Translations under genes and position numbers: made by a program
Shown here: positions 33,715-42,252 of the stretch, piece by piece
How positions within the stretch are numbered: position 1 is the first letter of the stretch
Layout: the number at the start of each line of letters is the position of its first letter
The notes under the pieces: model-generated
The model's database searches: none
What the model was told of the DNA's origin: nothing
What the model saw: only the letters and a program-made list of their open reading frames with translations
Assembly (NCBI GenBank): GCA_964397425.1
Contig: CAYNID010000005.1
Location: forward strand, 62,001-126,000
Reading direction: 5' to 3'
From: Hallerella sp964397425
GTDB lineage: Bacteria > Fibrobacterota > Fibrobacteria > Fibrobacterales > Fibrobacteraceae
DNA length: 64,000 nt

Positions 33715-34184
33715 ACAAGTTCCTTGTAAAGATTGGCCATTTCCACGGCGCTTTCCGCAACATCGGCTCCTTTATTGCCGCCTTTCAGTCCGGACCTGGC
33801 CATCGCCTGATCCACCGTGTCCGTTGTCAAGACACCGAAGAGCACGGGAATTTTCCCGTTTGCAGCGAGATTTGCAATGCCCGATGTCACCGCATTCACA
33901 ACGCAATCAAAATGCGGAGTTTCTCCACGGATAACCGCACCCAACACCACAACGGCATCAAAGTGTTCCTTGTCCACAAATTTCTTCGCAACGCCGGGGA
34001 GTTCAAACGCGCCCGGCACGTGAGCAACGGAAATATCCTGCGGATTCACGCCAAGTGCGCAAAATTTCGCAATGGCGCCGGAAAGCAATCCGGAAGTCAC
34101 CGTTGTATTGAAATCGGCAACAGCAATCGCAATTCGCATTCCTTTGCCGTCAAGGTTCGTCTTATAAGTGTTGACTTCCGTCAT
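33711..34184 (-). CDS. ribH: 6,7-dimethyl-8-ribityllumazine synthase
   Basis: 157 residues, normal length. Joins the pyrimidine intermediate with dihydroxybutanone phosphate to make lumazine, the direct riboflavin precursor. Seen: VADFNTTVTSGLLSGA, the HVPGAFELP loop, LGAVIRGETPHFDCV, and FGVLTTDTVDQAMARSG. Such proteins form pentamers or 60-mer capsids. It overlaps ribBA by four bases and nusB by four. Confidence 0.95.
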   Translation of the reverse strand: MTEVNTYKTNLDGKGMRIAIAVADFNTTVTSGLLSGAIAKFCALGVNPQDISVAHVPGAFELPGVAKKFVDKEHFDAVVVLGAVIRGETPHFDCVVNAVTSGIANLAANGKIPVLFGVLTTDTVDQAMARSGLKGGNKGADVAESAVEMANLYKELV

Positions 34185-35398
34185 CGATTCGTTTCCTTGT
34201 CCAAATTGTTCAAAATATGTCCCATTTTTTCTTTCTTCGTCTGCAGATAAAAGCGGTCTTCGGGCGTGGGCGGAATTTCAATGGGAACCCGTTCCACGAT
34301 TGTCAAACCATAACCTTCGATGCCTGTCACTTTGGCGGGATTGTTCGTCAGAAGCCGCATTTCCCGAACGCCTAAATCCTTGAGAATTTGCGCTCCGATT
34401 CCGTATTCCCGCAAATCGGGTTTGAATCCCAAACGCCGATTCGCTTCAACGGTGTCAAGGCCTTGTTCCTGCAATTCATAAGCGCGGAGCTTGTTGCAAA
34501 GCCCGATGCCGCGTCCTTCTTGATTTCTCATGTAAAGGAATATGCCGCCGTTTTCGCCGATAAAGCGCATGGCGCTTTCAAGTTGCGCCCCACAGTCGCA
34601 GCGCCTTGATCCGAATACGTCTCCGGTCAGGCATTCGCTGTGAACGCGGACAAAAACCGGCTTTGAAGAATCCAGATCGCCCGACACCCAGGCTACGTGT
34701 TCGGAACCGTCCGTTTTGCTGCGATAACCATAAGCGCGGAATTTTCCGAACCGGGTGGGCACGTGCGGCGCCGCGATGCGTTCCACAAAAGATTCCATGC
34801 GGAGGCGATAAGCAATTAAATCCCGGATAGAAATCATCTTGAGTCCGAACTTTTGGGCGACCTCCTGCAGTTGAGGCATCCGCGCCATGGTTCCGTCTTC
34901 GTTCATGATTTCAATCAGGGCCGCCGCCGGACGCAAACCGGCGAGACGCGCCAAATCAACGGCAGCTTCCGTATGCCCCGCCCGTCGCAAAACACCTTCA
35001 TCTTGCGCATACAAAGGAGAAATATGCCCGGGCCTTCCAAAATCAGAAGGCTTGGATTCGGGATCAGAAAGGGCGAGAATCGTCGCGGCGCGGTCATGTG
35101 CGGAAACGCCTGTAGTGCAACCGTCGATTTTGTCGACCATGATTGTAAACGGAGTTCCGAGCATCGATGTATTTTCTACAGTCTGGCGCGAAAGTCCAAG
35201 TTCACGGCAACGCGCTTTAGGCAGCGGACAGCAGAGAACGCCGCGCCCTTCATGCAACATGAAGTTCACTTTTTCCGGAGTGATTTTTTCGGCGGCAACG
35301 ATGAAATCGCCTTCGTTTTCGCGTTCTTCATCGTCTACGACAATCAGGAACTTGCCTTGTCGAAAATCTTCAATGGCTTCTTCGACGGTATTAAGCAC
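34181..35398 (-). CDS. ribBA: Bifunctional DHBP synthase / GTP cyclohydrolase II
   Basis: About 405 residues in two domains. RibB (1-200) makes dihydroxybutanone phosphate: DDEERENEGDF, TGVSAHDRAATI and the GRPGH and GHTEAAVDLARLAG motifs. RibA (205-405) opens GTP: HSECLTGDVFGSRRCDCGAQL holds the zinc cysteines, then RNQEGRGIGL. Start: the GTG is preferred because GGAGG lies nine bases upstream and the family usually begins near NTVEEAIEDF. An ATG 13 codons earlier would overlap ribE by 47 bases. With the GTG it overlaps ribE by eight. Confidence 0.93.
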   Translation of the reverse strand: MLNTVEEAIEDFRQGKFLIVVDDEERENEGDFIVAAEKITPEKVNFMLHEGRGVLCCPLPKARCRELGLSRQTVENTSMLGTPFTIMVDKIDGCTTGVSAHDRAATILALSDPESKPSDFGRPGHISPLYAQDEGVLRRAGHTEAAVDLARLAGLRPAAALIEIMNEDGTMARMPQLQEVAQKFGLKMISIRDLIAYRLRMESFVERIAAPHVPTRFGKFRAYGYRSKTDGSEHVAWVSGDLDSSKPVFVRVHSECLTGDVFGSRRCDCGAQLESAMRFIGENGGIFLYMRNQEGRGIGLCNKLRAYELQEQGLDTVEANRRLGFKPDLREYGIGAQILKDLGVREMRLLTNNPAKVTGIEGYGLTIVERVPIEIPPTPEDRFYLQTKKEKMGHILNNLDKETNR

Positions 35399-35990
35399 GG
35401 TCCCGTTCCTCCAGATAATTTTCAATGTATTTGCCAAGCAAGTCCACTTCGACGTTCACGACCGTTCCCGGTTTCCAGTTCCGCAGGTTGGTGCGGGAAA
35501 GCGTTTCGGGGATAATGGCTACTCGCAGGGAATCTTCGAATTTTTCGGCGACGGTCAAGCTGATGCCGTTCAACGCAACGGAGCCTCGGCGAATGACATA
35601 ACGCCGTAAATCTTTGGGCAATTCCAAATCCACTTCGAGTCCCGTTTCTCGGGGAGCCACCGTCAAGACACGGACGACCGTATCCACGTGCCCCATTACA
35701 AAATGCCCGCCCATCAGGGAATCCGCTCGGCACGGAAGTTCAAGATTCACCAGACTTCCGGGAGTCGCCCATTTGAACGAAGTATTTTCCACCGTCTGAT
35801 GCATTAGGCAAAAGACCGCTTCATCCGGCGTGCAAGATTCTATCGAAAGGCAAACGCCATCATTCGCCACGCTGTCACCCGGCTTCGATTCTTTGAAAAA
35901 ATTCGGAGCCCGGAGACGCATTGTCAAGCCGTCACCGCGGAGTTCCTTGGCGACAATTTCGCCTGTCGCTTGAATGATTCCTGTAAACAT
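35391..35990 (-). CDS. ribE: Riboflavin synthase alpha chain
   Basis: 199 residues beginning MFTGIIQATGEI, the classic N terminus. Two lumazine-binding repeats follow, each with its GDSVANDGVCL- or SVALNGISLTV-type motif and conserved MHQTVENTSF loop. It converts two lumazines to riboflavin plus a recycled pyrimidine. It is the first gene of the run. The mRNA would start six bases before the ATG, leaving no room for an FMN riboswitch; no RFN element was found upstream either. Confidence 0.95.
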   Translation of the reverse strand: MFTGIIQATGEIVAKELRGDGLTMRLRAPNFFKESKPGDSVANDGVCLSIESCTPDEAVFCLMHQTVENTSFKWATPGSLVNLELPCRADSLMGGHFVMGHVDTVVRVLTVAPRETGLEVDLELPKDLRRYVIRRGSVALNGISLTVAEKFEDSLRVAIIPETLSRTNLRNWKPGTVVNVEVDLLGKYIENYLEERDRA

Positions 35991-35996
35991 ACGCCC

Positions 35997-36004
35997 CAAA
36001 GATA
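35997..36004 (-). promoter_or_regulatory. TAnnTTTG element six bases before ribE
   Basis: TATCTTTG, then GGGCGT, then ATG. It is the only promoter-like sequence ahead of the riboflavin-to-NAD run and supports MFTGII as the start rather than three codons earlier. Confidence 0.5.
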
Positions 36005-36110
36005 AAAAAATCCCATTCTAAAAAAAATGAATCACCCTTCAAAGGAATTTGATTCAAGGATTTTCGTGGAGAAAAAAGAGGTTTAAAATAAGCAAAAGTC
36101 CCTCTTTGCG

Positions 36111-36200
36111 AAAACGGCATTCGTCTTCGCCATCAACACCGTGCAAAATTCACCCACTTGCAGAAAATATTTTCGTTTGAAACCCCAACCCCACTCAAAT
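36111..36200. repeat. Dispersed intergenic repeat, copy A
   Basis: About 80% matches over its clearest 60 bases to 43188-43280: both read CCGT-CAAATTCACC, CAGAAAA, TTTTC, TTTGAAA and CCCA-CCCCA in order. On the minus strand the two share a peptide trace, GVSNENIFCK here against GISKENLFCK in the other copy. Confidence 0.6.
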
Positions 36201-36278
36201 CGTCCCTCACACGCATCCCATTCCGAATTGCAGATTGCCTTGCACCCGGATGCCCTTTGACGTGGATTATTTTATACG

Positions 36279-36314
36279 AGGAAGTCCATTGATTTCGCAT
36301 GGACTTCCTTTTTG
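36279..36314 (+). terminator. Terminator-like hairpin with no plus-strand gene ahead
   Basis: AGGAAGTCCAT pairs perfectly with ATGGACTTCCT around TGATTTCGC, followed by TTTTTGC on the plus strand. It sits 15 bases beyond the SDR stop, on the opposite strand. It may end an unseen plus-strand RNA, or act for the SDR gene despite a weak T run on that side. Confidence 0.55.
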
Positions 36315-36329
36315 CAAAAACGTGCCGCG

Positions 36330-37064
36330 TTAACGGATAGCCTCCGCCTTTTTCACAGCTTCTTCCAAAGACATGCCGACAAAATCCTGCGCGGCAAAAA
36401 AGCGGCCACTGTCCCCTTTTTCAAGAAGAATTCCCACAACGCCACCGGGAATCACGGATTCCACGGCATTCGGCGCCTTGGGACCACCAAGATCTGTCCG
36501 CAACCACCCCGGATCCATCAATTGCATCATCACATCCGAGCCATTCAATTTGCAGGCAAAGTCTTTCACAAACTTCGTCAGGGCCGCCTTGGCGCAAGCA
36601 TAAGCGGCGAGTTCCGGTTCATTCGCAATTCCACTGGTAGTCAGCTGCATCCGACCAAAACCGTTTTGAATCATTTTAGGCAAAAAATGATACGCGATTT
36701 GAATCGGCGAAAAGAAATTCACCGCCATCGCCGAGTGGAAATCGTCAAGCGTATTTGCCGTATAATCCGCAAAATAATGACTCATTCGACCGGCATTGTT
36801 CAACACAAATTCAATATTCAACCCCGTCGCATCAATTTCAGAAAGCATCGCGGCAACAGAATCCGGCTTTTCCAAATCGCATTCCACTGATACGGTTTGA
36901 ACGCCCAGGTTCCGCGCAAAGTCTTCCACCGCTTTGCAATGTTCCCGCGATCGGCTTTGCAATACGAGATTTGCGCCGAGCGAAGCCAACAACTTCGCCA
37001 TTTCGCGTCCCACACCACGAGACGCTCCCGTTATCAAACACCAACGATTTTGAATATTGAGCAT
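36330..37064 (-). CDS. Short-chain dehydrogenase/reductase
   Basis: 244 residues, classical SDR. NAD(P)-binding TGASRGVG at about 13-20, the CDLEKPDS segment after the third strand, LNNAG near 89-92, and the active-site pair in YACAK with Ser in LTTSG. Basic residues after the glycine motif (SRSRE) favour NADPH. The substrate cannot be deduced. It starts eight bases after murD and ends the lptD-M16-murD run. There is no evidence tying it to wall synthesis beyond position. Confidence 0.9.
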   Translation of the reverse strand: MLNIQNRWCLITGASRGVGREMAKLLASLGANLVLQSRSREHCKAVEDFARNLGVQTVSVECDLEKPDSVAAMLSEIDATGLNIEFVLNNAGRMSHYFADYTANTLDDFHSAMAVNFFSPIQIAYHFLPKMIQNGFGRMQLTTSGIANEPELAAYACAKAALTKFVKDFACKLNGSDVMMQLMDPGWLRTDLGGPKAPNAVESVIPGGVVGILLEKGDSGRFFAAQDFVGMSLEEAVKKAEAIR

Positions 37065-37072
37065 ACGCCCTC

Positions 37073-38401
37073 CTAGAATTTTTCAACCAACGCGTCAAAA
37101 CATTGACCGCGGACTTTGTAATTTTTGAAAAGACCGAAACTCGCGCAAGCTGGCGAAAGCAGCAAAGCACTTCCCTTCCCCAGGGAACACGCATCCGCAA
37201 AGGCTGAATCAAGATCCGGAAAAATTTGCATGGGAACAGAAACGCCTTCCCGTTGCAGTGATTCCCGCATCCGCTGCGCGGTCGCCCCAATGAGCGCAAT
37301 CCGTTTCAAATTCGACGCACATGCGAGAACCTTTGACAGTTCCGAAAAATCCGCATTCTTTTCAGAACCGCCGAGAATCAGCGAGAAAGGCCGTTTCATG
37401 CTTTTGACGGCGGCAATCGTCGCATCGGGCCGCGTTGCATACGAATCATTGTAAAATTCGATTCCGTTTTTTTCACCCTTAAATTCCATGCGGAACGGAA
37501 GCGGTTCATAACTTTTCAACGCCTGCAGCGCACTCGATACATCTGCGCCAAGGGCTTTGACAACCAAAAGGGCTGCAGCCATGTTTTCCAACTGATAGGC
37601 TCCGCGGACTTTGCATTCTGCAAGCCGTAGCGTGTACCCATCGACAGACAATGTTTCCGCATCAAAAACCGCATCCGCATTTTTTGTTCCGAAGCAAAGC
37701 TTTTGCGCGCCACTTTCCCGGGCGATGGCTTCAGAAGGTGCCGCATCCTTCATGTAAATGCAAAAATCATTCCGTTTTTGCCAACGGATAAGATTCGCTT
37801 TGGCGTCGCGGTATTCTTCCACGGATTTGTGCCAGTCCAAATGTTCCGTTGAAACGCGCAATACAACGCCCACATGCGGAGATAGCGGAAGCGTCATCAA
37901 CTGAAACGAAGATAGTTCCAAAATGACAATGCGATTTGCACTGTCGTCATTCAAAAGGTCCAAAGCGGGCACGCCGAAGTTGCCACCAATGACGCAGGGA
38001 ATCCGGCAAGCCTCCAACGCATGTCGAATCATGCTGACCGTACTGCCTTTGCCAAGAGTTCCCGTCACACCAACGACAGATTTGCATTTTGTTTCCTTTA
38101 AAAACATTTCTATCTGGCTTGAGAGAACGCCTCCGTTCATTTGAAATTCAAAAATTTCCCGCTGCAAGGGATAAACGCCCGCAGAACGCACAACCGTCAC
38201 CGCATCTTTTAGCCCGTCCATGTATTTGTCGCCGGAAAAGACTTTCACCCGGACATTTTCGGGAACGGCGGGGAGTTCCACCGCATTCTTGTCCATCACG
38301 ACAATGTCCTTGACGCCGTTTCGTACAAGATAATTGAACGTGCTCTTGCCTTCGATTCCAAATCCTAAAATGCCGACTGGTTCCGCTAATTTTTCTTGCA
38401 T
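37073..38401 (-). CDS. murD: UDP-N-acetylmuramoylalanine-D-glutamate ligase with FolC-like P-loop
   Basis: 442 residues. Adds D-glutamate to UDP-MurNAc-L-alanine in the cytoplasm. The MurD layout is clear: N-terminal ILGFGIEGKS fold, then LSSQIEMFL, IGGNFGVPAL, ILELSSFQL, EHLDWHKSVEEYRDAK and the C-terminal FYNDSYATRPDATIAAVKS. The ATP loop reads GTLGKGST at 114-121, whereas the family has GTNGKST. The inserted glycine after lysine matches folylpolyglutamate synthase instead. The gene lies outside the dcw cluster, where murD normally sits. It is flanked by an M16 peptidase (8-base gap) and the SDR. Confidence 0.9.
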   Translation of the reverse strand: MQEKLAEPVGILGFGIEGKSTFNYLVRNGVKDIVVMDKNAVELPAVPENVRVKVFSGDKYMDGLKDAVTVVRSAGVYPLQREIFEFQMNGGVLSSQIEMFLKETKCKSVVGVTGTLGKGSTVSMIRHALEACRIPCVIGGNFGVPALDLLNDDSANRIVILELSSFQLMTLPLSPHVGVVLRVSTEHLDWHKSVEEYRDAKANLIRWQKRNDFCIYMKDAAPSEAIARESGAQKLCFGTKNADAVFDAETLSVDGYTLRLAECKVRGAYQLENMAAALLVVKALGADVSSALQALKSYEPLPFRMEFKGEKNGIEFYNDSYATRPDATIAAVKSMKRPFSLILGGSEKNADFSELSKVLACASNLKRIALIGATAQRMRESLQREGVSVPMQIFPDLDSAFADACSLGKGSALLLSPACASFGLFKNYKVRGQCFDALVEKF

Positions 38402-38409
38402 TGGATCCT

Positions 38410-39654
38410 CTATTTTTTTACCGGTTTCACAACTGCTGTCGCAAACGGAGCTTTATCAAAAGCTTCGCGCAGGCATTCCATCATCCGCTCTTTGGAAAAC
38501 TTCCGAATCTGGGTTTCGGATTCCGTCATCGTAAAAACTTTCCCCAAATGAAGCGCCTGGTCCGCGAGACGCATAAGGCGTTTTTCTGCATTATCCGCTC
38601 CGATGCGAAGCCCGCCCAACACGTTCATTTTTGTTCGTTCCAATTCTTCTTTTGCAAATCCGTCTTTCAAAAAGCTCCAAAGTTCGCCCTGTGCAATCGA
38701 AAGCGCCAAATCCATTTTCCCCGGCGCCGTCGCCAGGGAAATTCCCCATCCGAGAACATCGCTATAAACGTCTATCATGGAGTATACGGAATAAGCAAGG
38801 CCGCGCTCTTCGCGCACCCGCTGAAACAGGCGCGATCCCATGTCTGCTCCAAATGCCACATTGAAAAGCGTCAACGACCGCAAAAATTCGATGTTCCTGT
38901 CCGAAAAATCAAAGCTCGTTCCCCAAAAAAGATTGGTCTGGCTGAGCTCTCTTCGGGTTCGCGTTTTTTCCGCCGCATTCGACTTGTAAGCGTTGACAAA
39001 CGGTTTCTTCGCCGATTTTTTTTCTTCGAACGCTTTTTCAACCAAATCCACCAGGCGTTCATGATCCACGTTTCCCGTCGCGCAAACGGTAAGCGGCAGA
39101 TCTTCCAACACTTGCCGTTCACATTCGACAAGACTTTCCCGCGAAAGGCGCTTTACCGTTTTGACAGTTCCCGCAATGGGAAGTTCAAGCCCACACCCTT
39201 TGTAATGGATGGCGTTGAAAAGATCTCCGGCACATTCTTCGGCGATATCGTCATAACTGTGCACTTCTTCGATGATGACCTTGCGTTCCTTTTCCATTTC
39301 TACAGGATCGAAACGCGGATGCAGCAGCATGTCGGAAATAACTTCAACGGCAAGCGGAACATCTTCCCGGACAACCTGAGCGTAAAAGCCCGTCTCTTGC
39401 CTTGTCGTATAAGCTTCTAAACTTCCACCCCTGTCTTCTATCGTATGCGCAATTTCAAAGGCGGAACGTTTCTCCGTCCCTTTGAAAACCAAATGCTCGT
39501 AAAAATGCGCGAGCCCATTCGTTTCTGCCGATTCGTGCCGCGATCCCCGCGGAATCCAGACGCCCACATTCGCCGAATAAGCTCCGGGCATGGAATCCGA
39601 ATACACCGTAATTCCATTTTTCAATTCCGTTTTCAAAATCTTCTGTCGAATCAT
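38410..39654 (-). CDS. M16 family zinc metallopeptidase (PqqL/processing-peptidase-like)
   Basis: 414 residues. The inverted zinc motif HFYEH lies at 50-54, with the second glutamate near 130 (KVIIEEVHSYDD). The C-terminal M16 half has the substrate-clamp segment GSRLFQRVREERGLAYSV. These enzymes degrade peptides and exist in cytoplasm and periplasm; no signal peptide is seen. The start is set by TACATTTT four bases before the ATG, the same layout as other genes here. A 21-codon upstream extension has no support. It sits between lptD and murD, a common neighbour of envelope genes. Confidence 0.9.
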   Translation of the reverse strand: MIRQKILKTELKNGITVYSDSMPGAYSANVGVWIPRGSRHESAETNGLAHFYEHLVFKGTEKRSAFEIAHTIEDRGGSLEAYTTRQETGFYAQVVREDVPLAVEVISDMLLHPRFDPVEMEKERKVIIEEVHSYDDIAEECAGDLFNAIHYKGCGLELPIAGTVKTVKRLSRESLVECERQVLEDLPLTVCATGNVDHERLVDLVEKAFEEKKSAKKPFVNAYKSNAAEKTRTRRELSQTNLFWGTSFDFSDRNIEFLRSLTLFNVAFGADMGSRLFQRVREERGLAYSVYSMIDVYSDVLGWGISLATAPGKMDLALSIAQGELWSFLKDGFAKEELERTKMNVLGGLRIGADNAEKRLMRLADQALHLGKVFTMTESETQIRKFSKERMMECLREAFDKAPFATAVVKPVKK

Positions 39655-39658
39655 GGTC

Positions 39659-39666
39659 AAAATGTA
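39659..39666 (-). promoter_or_regulatory. TAnnTTT-type element four bases before the M16 gene
   Basis: TACATTTT, GACC, then ATG. It gives the M16-murD-SDR genes a possible promoter separate from lptD. Confidence 0.45.
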
Positions 39667-39717
39667 GAAAAGGGAAAGTGGCCCGCGGATAAAAATCCGC
39701 AAGCGGCAACGCTCCAA

Positions 39718-42183
39718 TCAATTGTCATCCGTACTGGCCGCATTCAATTTGATATCCGGCAAATCCTTGACATAAACGGTAAAGCTCCAACCGGCAGCGG
39801 GTCCTGTCGGAGTCCAGGTGAAATCCAGTTTCCAACAATGCAGAGAACGGTCAAACGTAAATTCGTGAGAGGCAAAACGGCCTTCGGTATAACTGTAACG
39901 CGTTGTGTAAGACATGCTCCAGTTTGGAGTCGGATGCAAAGACGCGGAGATTCCCGTCGAATGCGAAACATCATCCTTGAACACTTTTTTTCCGACGCGG
40001 GTACTCGAAAAACTGTAACGGTAATCCAGGCTGGCAGACCAGGCGTCCTTTTTATATTTCCCCATTTGAGACGGCAAACCGGAATTAAAATCCCCGGACC
40101 AATTGAACGTTTTGGAAAGATCATACCCCCAATACGTCAATTCCGGGAAACGGACTTTATTCGGATCTTCTTCGTATTTGTGGTAAAAGCTGTGGCGTGT
40201 CCGGATGGTGAACAGGTAATTCGGCAAAACCTGAAAGCCGAAACTGGAAGAAATATCCGACCAGTGCAAAGAATCGGCGGCAAAGTTATACGACGTAGAA
40301 TGCGAAGTCGTCACCAACCGGCGCGTTCCATGGACATCTTCCGTTTGCGTCGAATCGGAGCCATCTTCGGATTTCGTCGTCCGTCCAAGAGTTTTCAAAT
40401 ACTTGATGTCAAAATCATTCGAAAGGGAAAATCCCACCGATTTTTGTTTTGTCTGGTAAGGCGTCTGCCCCAGCAGAGGATGCTTTACAAAATACTTGTT
40501 CGTATCCATTTTGGGCGCATACGTATAAGAGATGCTCGGCGAAAGGACATGGCGCACGCCCGTAAAACGCCCGATATCCGGCATCCAGATGCCATAAAGT
40601 TTCGTATCCGCCGTCAAGCTGTAATTGTGGTTGTAAAAGAATTCCCCGTATTCATCCTTTTCGGGATTGAACGCGCCGCGTTGTCTGCGATACTTGGCGG
40701 AATCATCGGGATTTATCCAGCGATTGCCACTCCACATTCCCGTAAACGTCGCTTTCGGAGTCAAATTGATGACATCAAACAACGACGCGGAATAATCCAA
40801 GGAATACGTTCCCACGTAGCCCGAATACCAAGCAGCCGTATCCATATCGCGCACCGTATCCGGCGCAATTGTTTCGTAAAGATTGAAGCGGTTGGTGAAG
40901 GAGTAGTTGAACTTGTCCAGAAAAGATTCTTCTGATGCGGTTTCATCATCGTCGTCTTCAAAATCGAACAGCTGTCCGCTCATGCGGAACTGGACATCCG
41001 GAATCTGGCGTTCCTTATAGCCCGTGGACAAATTGTAATTCTGCAGGGCCTTGACCGTGAGACTTTTGTTTTTACCGAATTTTCCAGAATAAGTCATCTG
41101 GGCGTTCGCCTGCTGATTCAAAATGGTTTCTGCATCCAAGCCATTGTCTTGCCGAACCTTTTGGCTAGAAACAAACGAGCCCGACCCCGAAAGAGTGTGT
41201 TTCCCATCCGGAGTCAAATTCTGGTTGTGATTGAACGAAATGTCATAACCGCTGTTTGCGAAATCGAACTCTTCCAGATAACTGGTATATGTCACGCTTC
41301 CATCCAACCGGTAACGCCACTTGTAACGAATCGATTCCGAAAGAGTCGTTTTTTCAAAACTCGCCGATGAGCCTTCAATGATATCCGCCGACGTGGTCGC
41401 ATCCCAATAATCGTTCGGCGCGTAGTAAAAGCCCACATTTTTAATGTAAAATCCCTGAACCTGGTCTCCGCCAAATTTAGGCGTTAAAATTCCCGAACGC
41501 CTGCCGCTTTTGAGCGGGGCCACAATCATCGGCAATACCGCTACGGGAACATCGGCAATATTCAGCACGACTGGGCGAGCAGTCACACTTTCTTTCGGCT
41601 TCACCACCATGCGTCTTCCGTAAAAGTAATAATGCTGATGAGTCGTATCGTCACAAGTGCTGAAGTCTCCTCGGGCAATCAAAAGCCGCGTATCCGGCAG
41701 ACGGCGCACTTCCATGCCATTCAGCTGATTGTTGTCTTGAAAAGTCGTCGCATAATAAACTTCTCCGACCCGGGACTTCATATTGTACTTCATGCGGTAA
41801 CCGGCCAAGGATGAATTCCTCGTTTCCCGCAAAACCGGATTTCCGCTGGCCTGCAACACCTGGTCTTTTTGGTTGAAGAGAACCGTGTCGGCATCCAAAG
41901 TCACCGTTCTATACTTCAGCTGCGCCTTGTCGTTCAAATTGAATGTCGAAGATTCTACGTCGTATTGCAAATCGACAGCGTGATATTCCACCGTGTCCGT
42001 CGCCGTAGAATCCGAACTTCCAAACCAGTCCCCCGATGACGAATCCGATTCTGTAGAATCCGCCGCTTCCGGCCTTTCCGGGAGTTCAAAACGGGTCAGT
42101 TCCTGCGAAAAAACAGGCAACGCCATCAAAAGCGAAAGCCCTAGAATGCAACAAAAAATTCTTCGCTGGAACGTGTTGTACAT
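39718..42183 (-). CDS. lptD: LPS-assembly outer-membrane protein LptD
   Basis: About 821 residues. A signal peptide (about 1-27, ending MALPVFSQ) is followed by a Ser/Asp-rich stretch. An OstA/LptA-like jellyroll comes next (DADTVLFNQKDQVLQASGNP, YRMKYNMKSRVGEV), then the barrel, beginning near PLKSGRRSGILTPKFG. In the LPS exporter it forms the outer-membrane gate with LptE. This shows the organism makes LPS or a close relative. The start is uncertain: a TTG eight codons earlier is also in frame, right after a hairpin. Confidence 0.9.
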   Translation of the reverse strand: MYNTFQRRIFCCILGLSLLMALPVFSQELTRFELPERPEAADSTESDSSSGDWFGSSDSTATDTVEYHAVDLQYDVESSTFNLNDKAQLKYRTVTLDADTVLFNQKDQVLQASGNPVLRETRNSSLAGYRMKYNMKSRVGEVYYATTFQDNNQLNGMEVRRLPDTRLLIARGDFSTCDDTTHQHYYFYGRRMVVKPKESVTARPVVLNIADVPVAVLPMIVAPLKSGRRSGILTPKFGGDQVQGFYIKNVGFYYAPNDYWDATTSADIIEGSSASFEKTTLSESIRYKWRYRLDGSVTYTSYLEEFDFANSGYDISFNHNQNLTPDGKHTLSGSGSFVSSQKVRQDNGLDAETILNQQANAQMTYSGKFGKNKSLTVKALQNYNLSTGYKERQIPDVQFRMSGQLFDFEDDDDETASEESFLDKFNYSFTNRFNLYETIAPDTVRDMDTAAWYSGYVGTYSLDYSASLFDVINLTPKATFTGMWSGNRWINPDDSAKYRRQRGAFNPEKDEYGEFFYNHNYSLTADTKLYGIWMPDIGRFTGVRHVLSPSISYTYAPKMDTNKYFVKHPLLGQTPYQTKQKSVGFSLSNDFDIKYLKTLGRTTKSEDGSDSTQTEDVHGTRRLVTTSHSTSYNFAADSLHWSDISSSFGFQVLPNYLFTIRTRHSFYHKYEEDPNKVRFPELTYWGYDLSKTFNWSGDFNSGLPSQMGKYKKDAWSASLDYRYSFSSTRVGKKVFKDDVSHSTGISASLHPTPNWSMSYTTRYSYTEGRFASHEFTFDRSLHCWKLDFTWTPTGPAAGWSFTVYVKDLPDIKLNAASTDDN

Positions 42184-42205
42184 CACCCGCCAATAATAGA
42201 AAAGC

Positions 42206-42231
42206 AAAGGCTCCCATTTAAAGGAGCCTTT
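42206..42231 (-). terminator. Terminator between the PDZ gene and lptD
   Basis: AAAGGCTCC pairs perfectly with GGAGCCTTT around an eight-base loop, with further T-rich sequence on the minus strand. Its 3' arm contains GGGAG close to the upstream TTG alternative start of lptD. Confidence 0.7.
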
Positions 42232-42252
42232 TCAAAACAGCGCGCGGCCATC

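Larger units (their letters stand above)
36005..36329. other. Intergenic region with dispersed repeat copy A and a plus-strand hairpin
   Basis: No intact gene. It contains one copy of a dispersed repeat (about 36111-36200), a weak minus-strand stem (AAAGAGG with CCTCTTT then TTTTTT), and a strong terminator-like hairpin at its right end. The plus-strand hairpin has no visible gene to terminate. Confidence 0.6.

Noticed and set aside
35991..36300. FMN riboswitch ahead of the riboflavin genes
   Set aside because: No RFN-type conserved loops were seen, and the probable transcription start leaves no room for one.
38410..39717. Longer M16 gene starting 21 codons earlier
   Set aside because: The extension has no ribosome site or homologous sequence, and the TACATTTT element sits directly before the shorter start.
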